From: an uncultured Myxococcales bacterium
GTDB taxonomy: Bacteria > Myxococcota_A > Polyangia > Polyangiales > Polyangiaceae
Reading direction: 5' to 3'
Length of the DNA: 64,000 bases
Assembly (NCBI GenBank): GCA_937872925.1
Contig: CALMUT010000081.1
Span: 1 to 64,000, forward strand
Program-made: the position numbers and the translations under genes
Part shown: positions 28,141 through 36,244 of the stretch, in pieces
How positions within the stretch are numbered: the first letter of the stretch is position 1
Layout: every line of letters begins with the position of its first letter
Notes under the pieces: generated by a model
Database searches by the model: none
Told to the model about the DNA's origin: nothing
The model's input: the letters and a program-made list of their open reading frames with translations, nothing else

Positions 28141-28181
28141 GTCAAAGGCCGGACCGAGCTTTCTCGGATCCGGCCTTTGAC
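28141..28181 (+). terminator. Strong hairpin between convergent genes
   Basis: GTCAAAGGCCGGA (28141-28153) pairs perfectly with TCCGGCCTTTGAC (28169-28181), and the enclosed CCGAG/CTCGG extends the stem to about 18 bp with a CTTT loop. It lies between the convergent 27411 gene and nhaA. There is no long T tract, so its termination may rest on hairpin strength or it may act mainly as an mRNA 3'-end protector for both genes. Confidence 0.75.
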
Positions 28182-28209
28182 GCTTGCATGGCGCGCGGGG
28201 GCGCGTTTT

Positions 28210-29637
28210 TCAGTATTCTGTCGACTGCTCCGCTTGGTCCACGCAGATTTCGGCAACGTCGGTGTTCGGCTTCAGGGCGAATCGGCCTACCAAGAGCGCG
28301 CCGACGCCTGCGGCACCTGAGCCGAGCAACACGGCAAGCTTGGCCATGCTTAGGTGCCCGGGATCCGGGAACGCCAGACCGGCGATGAAGATGGCCATGG
28401 TGAAACCGATTCCTGCCGCGAGGCCGACGACGGCAATGCCCTTGAAATCCACGCCTCGTGGCAAGCTGCACAGACCTGCTTTCACGCTGATCCAGCACGC
28501 GCCGACGATGCCCAAGGGCTTGCCGAGGAACAAGCCGAGGGCGATGCCCAACGCCAGCACATTGGCGGAAGGGTAGCTGAAGTTCACCTGGCTCAAGTCC
28601 ACGCCGGCGTTGGCGAGGGCGAAGATGGGCATGATGCCGAAGGCAACCCAGGGGTGCAGGTTTGCGGTGAGGCGCACGATGGGCGGCAGAGCCTCGCGCT
28701 GTGCTGCCTCGATGCGCGACAGCGGCGCCACTAGATCATGCGCCGCGGCGTGATCGTGCACCTTCGTTGCGAAGTCGTCGATGGCCTTTCGGGCAACGGA
28801 CGCGAAGCCGCGCTCGCCGTACCATGAGCGCGCGGGGGTAAGCATACCGACAATCACTCCTGCAATGGTCGGATGCACGCCGCTCTTGTACATGCCTGCC
28901 CACACGATGAGTCCAGCAGGGAAGTACGCCAGTGCCCGCCGCACACCGAGGCGCTGCATGGCGAAGATGGTCGCGATCCCTGCGGCAGCGACCAACAGTC
29001 CACTCGCCGCAAAGTCCGTGGAAAAGAACACAGCGATCACAATGATCGCCCCGATGTCGTCGATGATGGCTAGCGCGAGTAGCAGTACACGCAGCCCCGC
29101 AGGTACGCGTTTGCCAAACAGCGCGAAGATGCCAACGGCGAAGGCAATGTCCGTGGCCAGGGGCGTGCCCCCCCCGCCGCTGACGGTCGTTCCCGATGCA
29201 AACGCGATGTAGATCGCAGCGGGCGCCAACATGCCGCCAATGGCCGCGACCGCCGGAAGTGCGGCGCGCTGGATCTCAGAAAGCTCGCCTTCGTGGATCT
29301 CGCGACGGATTTCCATGCCAGCCACGAAGAAGAACAGCACCATCAGGACGTCGTTGATCCAGAAGTGCAGTGGATGCGAAAACGTGAACGAGCCTAGGGT
29401 CAGTCCGATGGGCGTGTGCCACAGGTGCTCGTAGCTGGCGCGCCACGGGCTATTTGCCCAAATCAACGCCACCGCGGCGGCGAGCAGCAGGACCACACCG
29501 CTCGTGGCCTCGACGTGCAGGTAGTGGCTGAGGGGGCGCGCCCAGCGTCGGGCTGCGCGGTGGGCCGGAGCCCAGGTTTCCGGCGGCACGCTGGGTGGAC
29601 CGCTGGGGCGAAAAGAGACGAGGTTGCCGATGGCCAT
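28210..29637 (-). CDS. nhaA: Na+/H+ antiporter NhaA
   Basis: 475 residues with about 12 transmembrane segments. Family landmarks are present: NDVLMVLFFFVAGMEIRRE, then PLATDIAFAVGIFALFGKRV and LLLALAIIDDIGAIIVIAVFF, which carry the Asp residues equivalent to D133 and D163/D164 of E. coli NhaA. It exchanges external protons for internal sodium at the inner membrane, for pH and salt homeostasis. The protein is longer than E. coli NhaA (388), with an N-terminal extension of about 35 residues and a longer loop; such extended NhaA proteins are common in Myxococcota. Confidence 0.95.
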   Translation of the reverse strand: MAIGNLVSFRPSGPPSVPPETWAPAHRAARRWARPLSHYLHVEATSGVVLLLAAAVALIWANSPWRASYEHLWHTPIGLTLGSFTFSHPLHFWINDVLMVLFFFVAGMEIRREIHEGELSEIQRAALPAVAAIGGMLAPAAIYIAFASGTTVSGGGGTPLATDIAFAVGIFALFGKRVPAGLRVLLLALAIIDDIGAIIVIAVFFSTDFAASGLLVAAAGIATIFAMQRLGVRRALAYFPAGLIVWAGMYKSGVHPTIAGVIVGMLTPARSWYGERGFASVARKAIDDFATKVHDHAAAHDLVAPLSRIEAAQREALPPIVRLTANLHPWVAFGIMPIFALANAGVDLSQVNFSYPSANVLALGIALGLFLGKPLGIVGACWISVKAGLCSLPRGVDFKGIAVVGLAAGIGFTMAIFIAGLAFPDPGHLSMAKLAVLLGSGAAGVGALLVGRFALKPNTDVAEICVDQAEQSTEY

Positions 29638-29726
29638 GGATACCTACCCTCGAACGGAAGATCGGTCCGCACCTTGAACGCCTCACGAAAAGGCAGCGCC
29701 GTAGCGCCGCGGCGCGAACTTCCGGC

Positions 29727-30590
29727 TCAGGGCAGGGGCGGCGGCTCCCATTCGCAGACAAACGGCAGCTTTTCAGTCTCGAGCCGATCGCCCCAGCCGC
29801 CGGTCGGTTGCATGGCGCCTCGGTGTTCGACGCATCCAGGGCACGTACCTGACAAGTGGTTGGGTTCGCCAGACAGCCAGGACGTGAACGTCATGGGCTC
29901 GGCCGTGATCCACTCATAGACACCGTCGGAGCTCGACGATATCGGTTGCTTGTCCGTCAGGCCGATCCAAAAACGCGGGATACTCGTGGGCACATTGGAC
30001 TTGATGAAGTTGTGCTCTGCAGCGTCCCGGATCGTGACCAAGTGGCCGCCCGTGATGCCGCTGCATTTGTCAGCTGCCTCTCCCCAGGTGCCGGAAGTGT
30101 CCTCGTAGATGTAGCAGTGGACGCGCCCGGCGGTTTCAAACTCTTTGGCGCCGCCGAATATGTCAGCACAGGAAACGCGGCAGTTCGCGTTACAGCCGTC
30201 CCCGTCTGCCCTGGCGCCGTCGTCGCACTCTTCGCCCTCGTCGAGCTTACCGTTGCCACACAAGGTGACGCCTGAGCCACCAGTGCCTCCCGTTGCCCCG
30301 CCACTGCCGTTTGCCGAGCCGCCGCCGGTGTTCGTGCCGCCACTGCCCCCGCCCGCGCCATCGCCTCCAGACCCGCTGCCCGCGCTGCCACCGGCCCCGG
30401 CACTGCCCGCGCCGCCTCCGCTGCCTCCGCCGGCGGACGCCGCAGCGCCCGCGGTGCCGCCACTACCGGTGCCTCCACCCGCGCCAGCGCTGCCCGTCGT
30501 GCCGGCGGAGCCCGCGTTATACTGCTCCAAATCGCGACTCAGGCCGCAGCCGGCGAGCGCGCAGGACAGCAAGCAGAGGGCACGGCGCAT
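29727..30590 (-). CDS. Lipoprotein with C-type lectin domain
   Basis: 287 residues. Signal peptide MRRALCLLSCALAGC with lipobox ALAGC, then a 95-residue Gly/Ser/Ala/Thr linker of the GGTGSGGTAG type. A DUF4215-like motif (CGNGKLDEGEECDDGARADGDGC) lies around 111-133. The last 130 residues form a C-type lectin fold: WGEAADKCSGITGGHLVTI, FWIGLTD, YEWITAEPMTFTSWLSGEPN and WGDRLETEKLPFVCEWE. The GEPN and WGD landmarks are the carbohydrate/calcium-site positions of this family. It is probably surface-displayed and binds glycans. Confidence 0.88.
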   Translation of the reverse strand: MRRALCLLSCALAGCGLSRDLEQYNAGSAGTTGSAGAGGGTGSGGTAGAAASAGGGSGGGAGSAGAGGSAGSGSGGDGAGGGSGGTNTGGGSANGSGGATGGTGGSGVTLCGNGKLDEGEECDDGARADGDGCNANCRVSCADIFGGAKEFETAGRVHCYIYEDTSGTWGEAADKCSGITGGHLVTIRDAAEHNFIKSNVPTSIPRFWIGLTDKQPISSSSDGVYEWITAEPMTFTSWLSGEPNHLSGTCPGCVEHRGAMQPTGGWGDRLETEKLPFVCEWEPPPLP

Positions 30591-30665
30591 CCAAGCAGTC
30601 TCTCACGCACCCCAATCAGCGTCGAGGTGCGCGCTCGGTTAGGTGGGCGGATGTAGTTGTCACGC

Positions 30666-31112
30666 CTACGGCGAAGAACAACGGTCCAGATCATCCGCAC
30701 TGCGGATCTTCGCGATGCACTTCGCCTCGGCGCTGTTGGTCTCGCGCCCTAGGCAGCCTTCGGTCTGACGCTGGACGCGGGCTTCGAAGTCTTTGCTCGC
30801 TAGCTCCGCTTGCATGCGCGTCTGGAGCTCAGCGCGTTTCGCGTCGTCTGGCTCTTCTTCGACGGCAATCTCGAGCGCCAGCGTCTCGATCCGCCTTGCT
30901 GCCGCTGAGCACTCGGCTTGCGTTGCGAGTCGCGTTTGCGTCGTGGGAGCCGACGCGATGCCGGTGCGCGCATCGACCCCGTTGTGTTGCCGATAGTCAC
31001 CGAGCACGTCGCCGGGATCCTGCGCCTCGCCGGCGCCGCAGCCCAGCAGGAGCAGCCAGAGCCCCATGGTCGGACGCCAAGATCGGCCGGTCAATTCTCG
31101 GTGGCTGGGCAT
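30666..31112 (-). CDS. Small hypothetical lipoprotein
   Basis: Start ATG 31112 gives a basic n-region (MPSHRELTGRSWRPT) followed by MGLWLLLLGC with lipobox LLGC; ATG 31067 is possible. The 148-residue product is largely helical and charged, with two cysteines in the last 40 residues (EGCLGRETNSAEAKCIAKI) plus one at AECSAAARRIE, as in many small myxobacterial lipoproteins of unknown role. The frame is open upstream past the divergent acyl-CoA dehydrogenase start, but that extension is not credible. Confidence 0.65.
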   Translation of the reverse strand: MPSHRELTGRSWRPTMGLWLLLLGCGAGEAQDPGDVLGDYRQHNGVDARTGIASAPTTQTRLATQAECSAAARRIETLALEIAVEEEPDDAKRAELQTRMQAELASKDFEARVQRQTEGCLGRETNSAEAKCIAKIRSADDLDRCSSP

Positions 31113-31286
31113 CAATCCGGCTCCAGCATAGCGGACGGCCGGCGTGGCTGGGTCGCGCCGAGGGATCAAACCCAGCAATTTCCCCCATTTACCTATGAAG
31201 CCCCCAGCGTTGCGTCCGGAATTATTTCGTGTACGAATTAATCCCGCCGAGCGTGGGACGCCGGCGACACCCTGGAGCGAGACCCC

Positions 31287-32456
31287 ATGTTCAATCCCTA
31301 CACCGAAGAGCACGATCTTTTTCGCCAGACGGTCCGCCAGTTCGCGGAAAAGGAGATCGCGCCCTACGCCGACGAATGGGAAGCCCAGAAAGACTTTCCG
31401 AGCGAGCTGTTCAAGAAGGCAGGACAGCTTGGGATCTTCGGAGCGCACTACCCCGAAGCGCACGGTGGCTCCGGTGGCGACTATTGGTTTTCGATCGCGA
31501 AGGCCCAGGAGCTGCCGCGCAGTCGCTGTGCCGGCGTGACCATGGCGCTCCTGGTGCAGAGCGACATGGCGACGCCCGTGATCAGCGATCTCGGCACCGA
31601 CGAACAGATCGAAGAGTTCCTGAAGCCGACGTTGGCGGGCGACAAGATCGTGTCCATCGGCGTTTCAGAGCCCGGCGCGGGCAGCGACGTCGCAGGGATC
31701 CGCACACACGCGCGGCGCGACGGCACTGACTACATTTTGAACGGCCAAAAAACGTTCATCACGAACGGCGCCCGGGCGGACTACATCACGATGCTGGTGA
31801 AGACCAACCCCGACACGGGGTCCCACGGCTGCACGTTCTTTCTGGTACCAACGAAGACCAAGGGGTTCCGGGTCGGCCGCAAGCTGGAAAAGATCGGCAA
31901 CCACGCATCGGACACCGCCGAGCTGTTCCTAGAAGACGTGCGCATCCCCGAGCGGTACCGCTTGGGCGAAGAGAACATGGGCTTCATGTACCTGATGCAA
32001 AACTTCCAGAGTGAACGTCTGATTGGAGCGGTCAGCGGTCTCGCAGGCTCGCGCATGGTCGTCGAATACTCGCGCAAATACGGTGAAGATCGCGTCGCCT
32101 TCGGCAAGCCGATCATCAAGCGCGAAATCTGGCAGCACAAGTTCGTACACATGTACACGCAGCTGGAGATGGCCCAGGCCTTCGTCGACCGCGTCACGGA
32201 TCAGTTCAACGAGGAGAAGTACGTCAAGAAGGAGAACGTATCTTTCGAGACCGTGAAGTTGATCAGCATGGCGAAGATCGTCGCGGGGGACCTCGTCGCT
32301 GAGATAGCCGACACCTGCCTGCAATTCCACGGCGGCTGGGGCTACACCGAAGAGTATCCCATCGCGCGCGCGTGGCGCGATGCGCGCTTGCTCAAGATCG
32401 GCGGCGGCACCAGTGAGACGATGACGTACTATTTGGCGAAGCTCATGGGGCTCTGA
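31287..32456 (+). CDS. Acyl-CoA dehydrogenase
   Basis: 389 residues, normal length. FAD/substrate signature VSIGVSEPGAGSDVAGI lies around residues 118-134, and a C-terminal signature FHGGWGYTEEYPIARAWRDA precedes LKIGGGTSET. The catalytic Glu is not at the MCAD position (IGGGT instead of IYEGT) but there is QSERLIGAV with E243, the position used by isovaleryl- and long-chain acyl-CoA dehydrogenases. It oxidises an acyl-CoA to the 2-enoyl-CoA, passing electrons to ETF. No other beta-oxidation or leucine-degradation gene is next to it, so the substrate remains open. Confidence 0.93.
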   Translation: MFNPYTEEHDLFRQTVRQFAEKEIAPYADEWEAQKDFPSELFKKAGQLGIFGAHYPEAHGGSGGDYWFSIAKAQELPRSRCAGVTMALLVQSDMATPVISDLGTDEQIEEFLKPTLAGDKIVSIGVSEPGAGSDVAGIRTHARRDGTDYILNGQKTFITNGARADYITMLVKTNPDTGSHGCTFFLVPTKTKGFRVGRKLEKIGNHASDTAELFLEDVRIPERYRLGEENMGFMYLMQNFQSERLIGAVSGLAGSRMVVEYSRKYGEDRVAFGKPIIKREIWQHKFVHMYTQLEMAQAFVDRVTDQFNEEKYVKKENVSFETVKLISMAKIVAGDLVAEIADTCLQFHGGWGYTEEYPIARAWRDARLLKIGGGTSETMTYYLAKLMGL

Positions 32457-32572
32457 AGCCGCGCCGGGCCTGGGCTGTGACGACGGGTCGGGGTGTCGCT
32501 TTCTCCCCAAAAAAAGCGGGAATACTTGCGCGCCCTTTACGTGGCGCAAGGACGACTTACCTTGACCCTGTC

Positions 32573-32848
32573 ATGCCCGAAAAGCGCAACGTTCCGTCCT
32601 TGGCTCGTTTCTTCCTCGATCACAAGGCATCGCCGTTCTCAAAACTGTTCCTGCTGTTCGCGGTTGTGTACGTCATCTCGCCGGTCGATTTCGTGCCGGA
32701 CATCGCAATCATCATTGGCTGGCTCGACGATCTGGCCGTCGCCGCGGCTTCGGGCACGTCGTTGCTCATGGCGGTCCGCCGCTACAGGCGCGAGCACGCA
32801 GAAGTCCCGGCCATCGAGACGACAGGCGTCGAAGTCCGGACTTCTTAG
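32573..32848 (+). CDS. DUF1232 small membrane protein
   Basis: 91 residues from ATG 32573. The DUF1232 core is diagnostic: FLLFAVVYVISPVDFVPD followed by IIGWLDDLAV. Hydrophobic segments lie at about 24-40 and 44-64. The family is widespread and membrane-associated, and its function is not known. An in-frame upstream extension has no start context. Confidence 0.88.
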   Translation: MPEKRNVPSLARFFLDHKASPFSKLFLLFAVVYVISPVDFVPDIAIIIGWLDDLAVAAASGTSLLMAVRRYRREHAEVPAIETTGVEVRTS

Positions 32849-32901
32849 GCTACTTGGCCCGGGCTGCCCCTGAACGCGCGCGCGGTGTAAGCTCCTGCTA
32901 G

Positions 32902-33474
32902 ATGCGCACGTTGTCCCTGCAGGCCGTCGTGAAAACTAGCCGCTTTGCTTACTTTGCTGCCGCAACAAGTGCCCTCGCGTGCGCCCAACAGGCGCCTCCA
33001 GCGTCCCCAGCATTCTCCCAGCCCCCGGGTGCGCAGGACGAAGTCACCTCGTCCTCTCCTGACTTAGGCGAGCTCGAGGCCAAGCTGGCCGCCGCGGAGC
33101 GTGATCTCAATGCGCAGCTGCGGGCCACCCCAGCCACTCCAAGCGGAGGCGAAGCCGTCACCTTGGACCGAGTCGCGCCGGCGGAAGACAAAACCCCGGA
33201 TCAACGCAAGCCCACCGCGCAACCGGCGCCCGCGCCGCCCCCGAAAGCCTCGCGGGCGGAACAACCAGGAAGCGTTGGCGGCGCCAGCGCGCAAAGCGAG
33301 AGTAGCGCACCCTCCTGCGCCACGATCTGCAAAGCACTTGCCTCCATGGAGCGCAGCGCAGACCGCATCTGTGAGCTGACCAGTGCCGAGGATACCCGAT
33401 GCACTCGCGCCCGGGAGCGCGTCGACAGCGCGACGAAACGCGTCGAACTCTCAGGCTGCGCCTGCCCAGAGTAG
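32902..33474 (+). CDS. Hypothetical exported protein, Pro/Ala-rich
   Basis: 190 residues. N-terminal region with a hydrophobic stretch FAYFAAATSALAC could be a lipoprotein signal (SALAC). The middle is Pro/Ala/Gln-rich and unstructured (about 35-130), including a coiled-coil-like LGELEAKLAAAERDLNAQLR. The C-terminal 60 residues contain five cysteines (SCATICKALASMERSADRIC, TRCTRARER, GCAC) in a helical hairpin pattern also seen in small myxobacterial lipoproteins. Function unknown. It converges on the sensor kinase gene 26 bp away. Confidence 0.6.
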   Translation: MRTLSLQAVVKTSRFAYFAAATSALACAQQAPPASPAFSQPPGAQDEVTSSSPDLGELEAKLAAAERDLNAQLRATPATPSGGEAVTLDRVAPAEDKTPDQRKPTAQPAPAPPPKASRAEQPGSVGGASAQSESSAPSCATICKALASMERSADRICELTSAEDTRCTRARERVDSATKRVELSGCACPE

Positions 33475-33499
33475 CCCTGCGCGTCCTTCGTGCTGGACG

Positions 33500-36220
33500 T
33501 CATCGTCCTGCGTCCCGCGCGTCTTCGACCACGAGACGCACCGCGTTCCGCACGTCTTCGATATCGAAGGGCTTGGGCAGCACCGGGTTGGGCGCGTGTT
33601 CCAACAGCTCCCGGGCTCGCGGGGTGAAAACGCCTCCTGTCATGAAGACGACTCGACGCGCGAGTTCCGGAAGCGTCGCGGTGAGCCACTCGTACAGCTC
33701 CATGCCGGACATACCCGGCATCATCAGATCGCAGATCACCGCAGCGAAGCCCCGATCGTGGCTCGGGATCTCCTGGGCGCGCTCGCCCGGGCCCGCCTCA
33801 CCCACGCGGCATTGCTTGCCCAGAGCACGTCGCACGCCCCGCCGCAGCTGCGGCTCATCATCCACCACCAGCACGCGCAGTTGCTCCGACAGGGTCGCTA
33901 CTACGTCGCGGGGAGGCTGCGTCGCTTCGCTCGGCTCCTTTTCCGCCCGCCCGACGGGAAACCACAGCTTGAACAGGCTGCCAACTCCGGGCTTGCTCTC
34001 GACTTCGATGCGGCCGCCGAACGCTGTCACGGTCTGGTGGCAGATAAAGAGCCCCAAACCGAATCCTTGACCGACTTCCTTCGTGGTGGCGAAGGGCTCG
34101 AACAGTCGCGGAAGCAGGTCTGGACCAATCCCCGACCCGGTATCCTCGACTTCCGCTAGCACTTGCCCGTTCTGGCAACGGGTGCGCACGACAATCTGAT
34201 GCTGGTCGACGCTGCCCTCGCCGATGGCGTGCGCCGCATTGACGAGCAAGTTCAAGAACACCTGAGAAATGCGCCCCTGGTTGCCCATGATCGACGGGAT
34301 CTGGCCATATTCCGTCACCAATCGCGCCCGGAAGCGGATCTCGTTCTGCGCCATGTTCACGGCTGCGGCAATCGCTGCGTTGAGATCAACAGGTGCCAGT
34401 TCGCCTTCTTGGATGCGTGAGTAGGCGCGCAGATCCTGAACGATGTCACGAACTCTCTCGGCACCTTCCCGGGATTCTTCAACAATGCCCAACAATCGCC
34501 GAATCTGCTCGTCGGACGGCGCTCGGTCGGCCAGTTTCGGAAGCCGCTCCTCAAGCATGCGCAGATTGTCGAGCACGTAGGTCAACGGATTGTTGATCTC
34601 ATGACCGACTCCGGCGGCCAATAGCCCGAGATTGGCCATGTGATCGGCGTGCACCAATTGCGCCTGCAAACGTTCTCGCTCCGTCACGTCCACTACCGTC
34701 AACACGGCGCCGGCGTACTTTCCGTCCTCCATCAGCGGTGCGATCTGAACAATTGCGCTCACCGTCTGACCCGCGGCGCCCACCAGCGTCCAGTCTGTCC
34801 CGGTGGCCAGGCCATCCCGCGCGTCTTTCAGATCTCTTGCGAATACCGGGGCATCGTCCGGCTCCGCAAATTCCGATGGTGAACGCCCCAACATCTCTTT
34901 GGCACCGTAACCAAGCACCGTGCACAGACGCGCGTTGACGAACGTCGTGTGGTTGTCTTGGTCGATGACCCACAGCCCTTCCTGCATGCTCTCGATCAGC
35001 AACCGGTAGCGTTCCTCGGAACGCTGACGTTCGCTGACTTCGTGTGCCATCTGCGTATTCGCACGCGACAGTTCCTCTGTGCGTTCGGTCACTCGGTGTT
35101 CCAAGTCGTCGTGAGCGCTGCGCAGACGGTCTTCGGCCACTTTAAGGTCGGAAATGTCCGTGGCCACCAGCACGGACCCGAGGGGCTCGCCAGTTGCCGC
35201 CGTCATCGTCGAGGCCGAGAGCAAGACATGGATGTCCGCGCCATCCGCACGCCGCGCTAGCAAGCTCAGTCGACCAGCTTCGCGTTTGGGCAGGGTTCTT
35301 ACCGCGTCCGGGGACAGCCCCGGGAACAGGCTGGCGATGGCGCGCTTGGGCGCGGTGTGTGAATCATGACCAAATAGCGCCTGCGCGGCACGGTTGGTCC
35401 AGACAATATCGCCCCGCGGGTCCACCAATAGCAGTGCGTCGTTCATGGTCGACACGATCTCGCCGGCGGCGCCGGCGGGAGTGAGTTCGAGCATGCGGTA
35501 CTGGGCGATGGCGTATACCAAGCCGACCACCCAAATAACGGTGAAGTCCGGCGCCATGTTCGGCACGATAAACACGTCGAAGACCGGCAACACTACGTCG
35601 GTGACCGAGGACAACCCCAACGGGAGGAACGCGGTTGACGCGATGATGCGCGCTTGCCGTCCAAGCACCGGGTGTTCTGAGCGCAGCGCAGAGCGGAGCA
35701 AGAACCCCAGGGTCCCGCACATGTACACCGCGTAGTACACAAAAAAGAAGTACGCCCAGAACGACTGCTGCCAGGCGTAGCCGTGGCCCCAGGGCCGCGC
35801 CGGATAGTCGTCAGCGACCCAGCCAGACCACTGCGCGTAGATCACCAACGCAGGCGGGACGATCAACGCTGGCCAGAACGCCCGTGACTGCACCACATTC
35901 GACTTCAGAAATACCGCGACGAAGAGCACCGCGAAGCTAGCGAAGCTGGCCCAGCTGAAGCTTCCGATGTTGTAGAACAGCTCTGCGGTGGCTCGGGTGG
36001 TGGTTGGGTGGTGGCACACCGCCAGGGAGAGACTCCAGTGGAAGAAGCAAGCGTTGATCGCTGCGCAGCTCCAGTTCAGGGGAACCCGGGGCCCGCGAGC
36101 AACGATGTACGTTGCCATGCACAAATACAGGCCCGCGCAGAACAGATGCAGCAGCCAGACGTGCGCAAAGAGCTCGCTCACGCCGGCGATGGTCGGCGAA
36201 GCCGAGAATTCGGGCAACAT
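33500..36220 (-). CDS. Hybrid sensor histidine kinase with 7TM, two PAS and receiver domains
   Basis: 906 residues. A seven-span N-terminal sensor region (about 10-240) is followed by PAS 1 (about 255-365), a short coiled coil, PAS 2 (about 395-510) and a HisKA box GVGHEINNPLTYVLDNLRML with phospho-accepting H540. The HATPase domain has its N box near 650 and G boxes VEDTGSGIG and GQGFGLGLFI (about 690-730). The C-terminal receiver starts at RVLVVDDEPQLRRG (about 778) with acceptor D831 in CDLMMPGMSG. It autophosphorylates at the membrane and probably passes phosphate to its own receiver and onward; no response-regulator gene is adjacent. The signal is unknown. Confidence 0.92.
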   Translation of the reverse strand: MLPEFSASPTIAGVSELFAHVWLLHLFCAGLYLCMATYIVARGPRVPLNWSCAAINACFFHWSLSLAVCHHPTTTRATAELFYNIGSFSWASFASFAVLFVAVFLKSNVVQSRAFWPALIVPPALVIYAQWSGWVADDYPARPWGHGYAWQQSFWAYFFFVYYAVYMCGTLGFLLRSALRSEHPVLGRQARIIASTAFLPLGLSSVTDVVLPVFDVFIVPNMAPDFTVIWVVGLVYAIAQYRMLELTPAGAAGEIVSTMNDALLLVDPRGDIVWTNRAAQALFGHDSHTAPKRAIASLFPGLSPDAVRTLPKREAGRLSLLARRADGADIHVLLSASTMTAATGEPLGSVLVATDISDLKVAEDRLRSAHDDLEHRVTERTEELSRANTQMAHEVSERQRSEERYRLLIESMQEGLWVIDQDNHTTFVNARLCTVLGYGAKEMLGRSPSEFAEPDDAPVFARDLKDARDGLATGTDWTLVGAAGQTVSAIVQIAPLMEDGKYAGAVLTVVDVTERERLQAQLVHADHMANLGLLAAGVGHEINNPLTYVLDNLRMLEERLPKLADRAPSDEQIRRLLGIVEESREGAERVRDIVQDLRAYSRIQEGELAPVDLNAAIAAAVNMAQNEIRFRARLVTEYGQIPSIMGNQGRISQVFLNLLVNAAHAIGEGSVDQHQIVVRTRCQNGQVLAEVEDTGSGIGPDLLPRLFEPFATTKEVGQGFGLGLFICHQTVTAFGGRIEVESKPGVGSLFKLWFPVGRAEKEPSEATQPPRDVVATLSEQLRVLVVDDEPQLRRGVRRALGKQCRVGEAGPGERAQEIPSHDRGFAAVICDLMMPGMSGMELYEWLTATLPELARRVVFMTGGVFTPRARELLEHAPNPVLPKPFDIEDVRNAVRLVVEDARDAGR

Positions 36221-36244
36221 CTAGCGCAGGCTTCGCTTGCTAAG

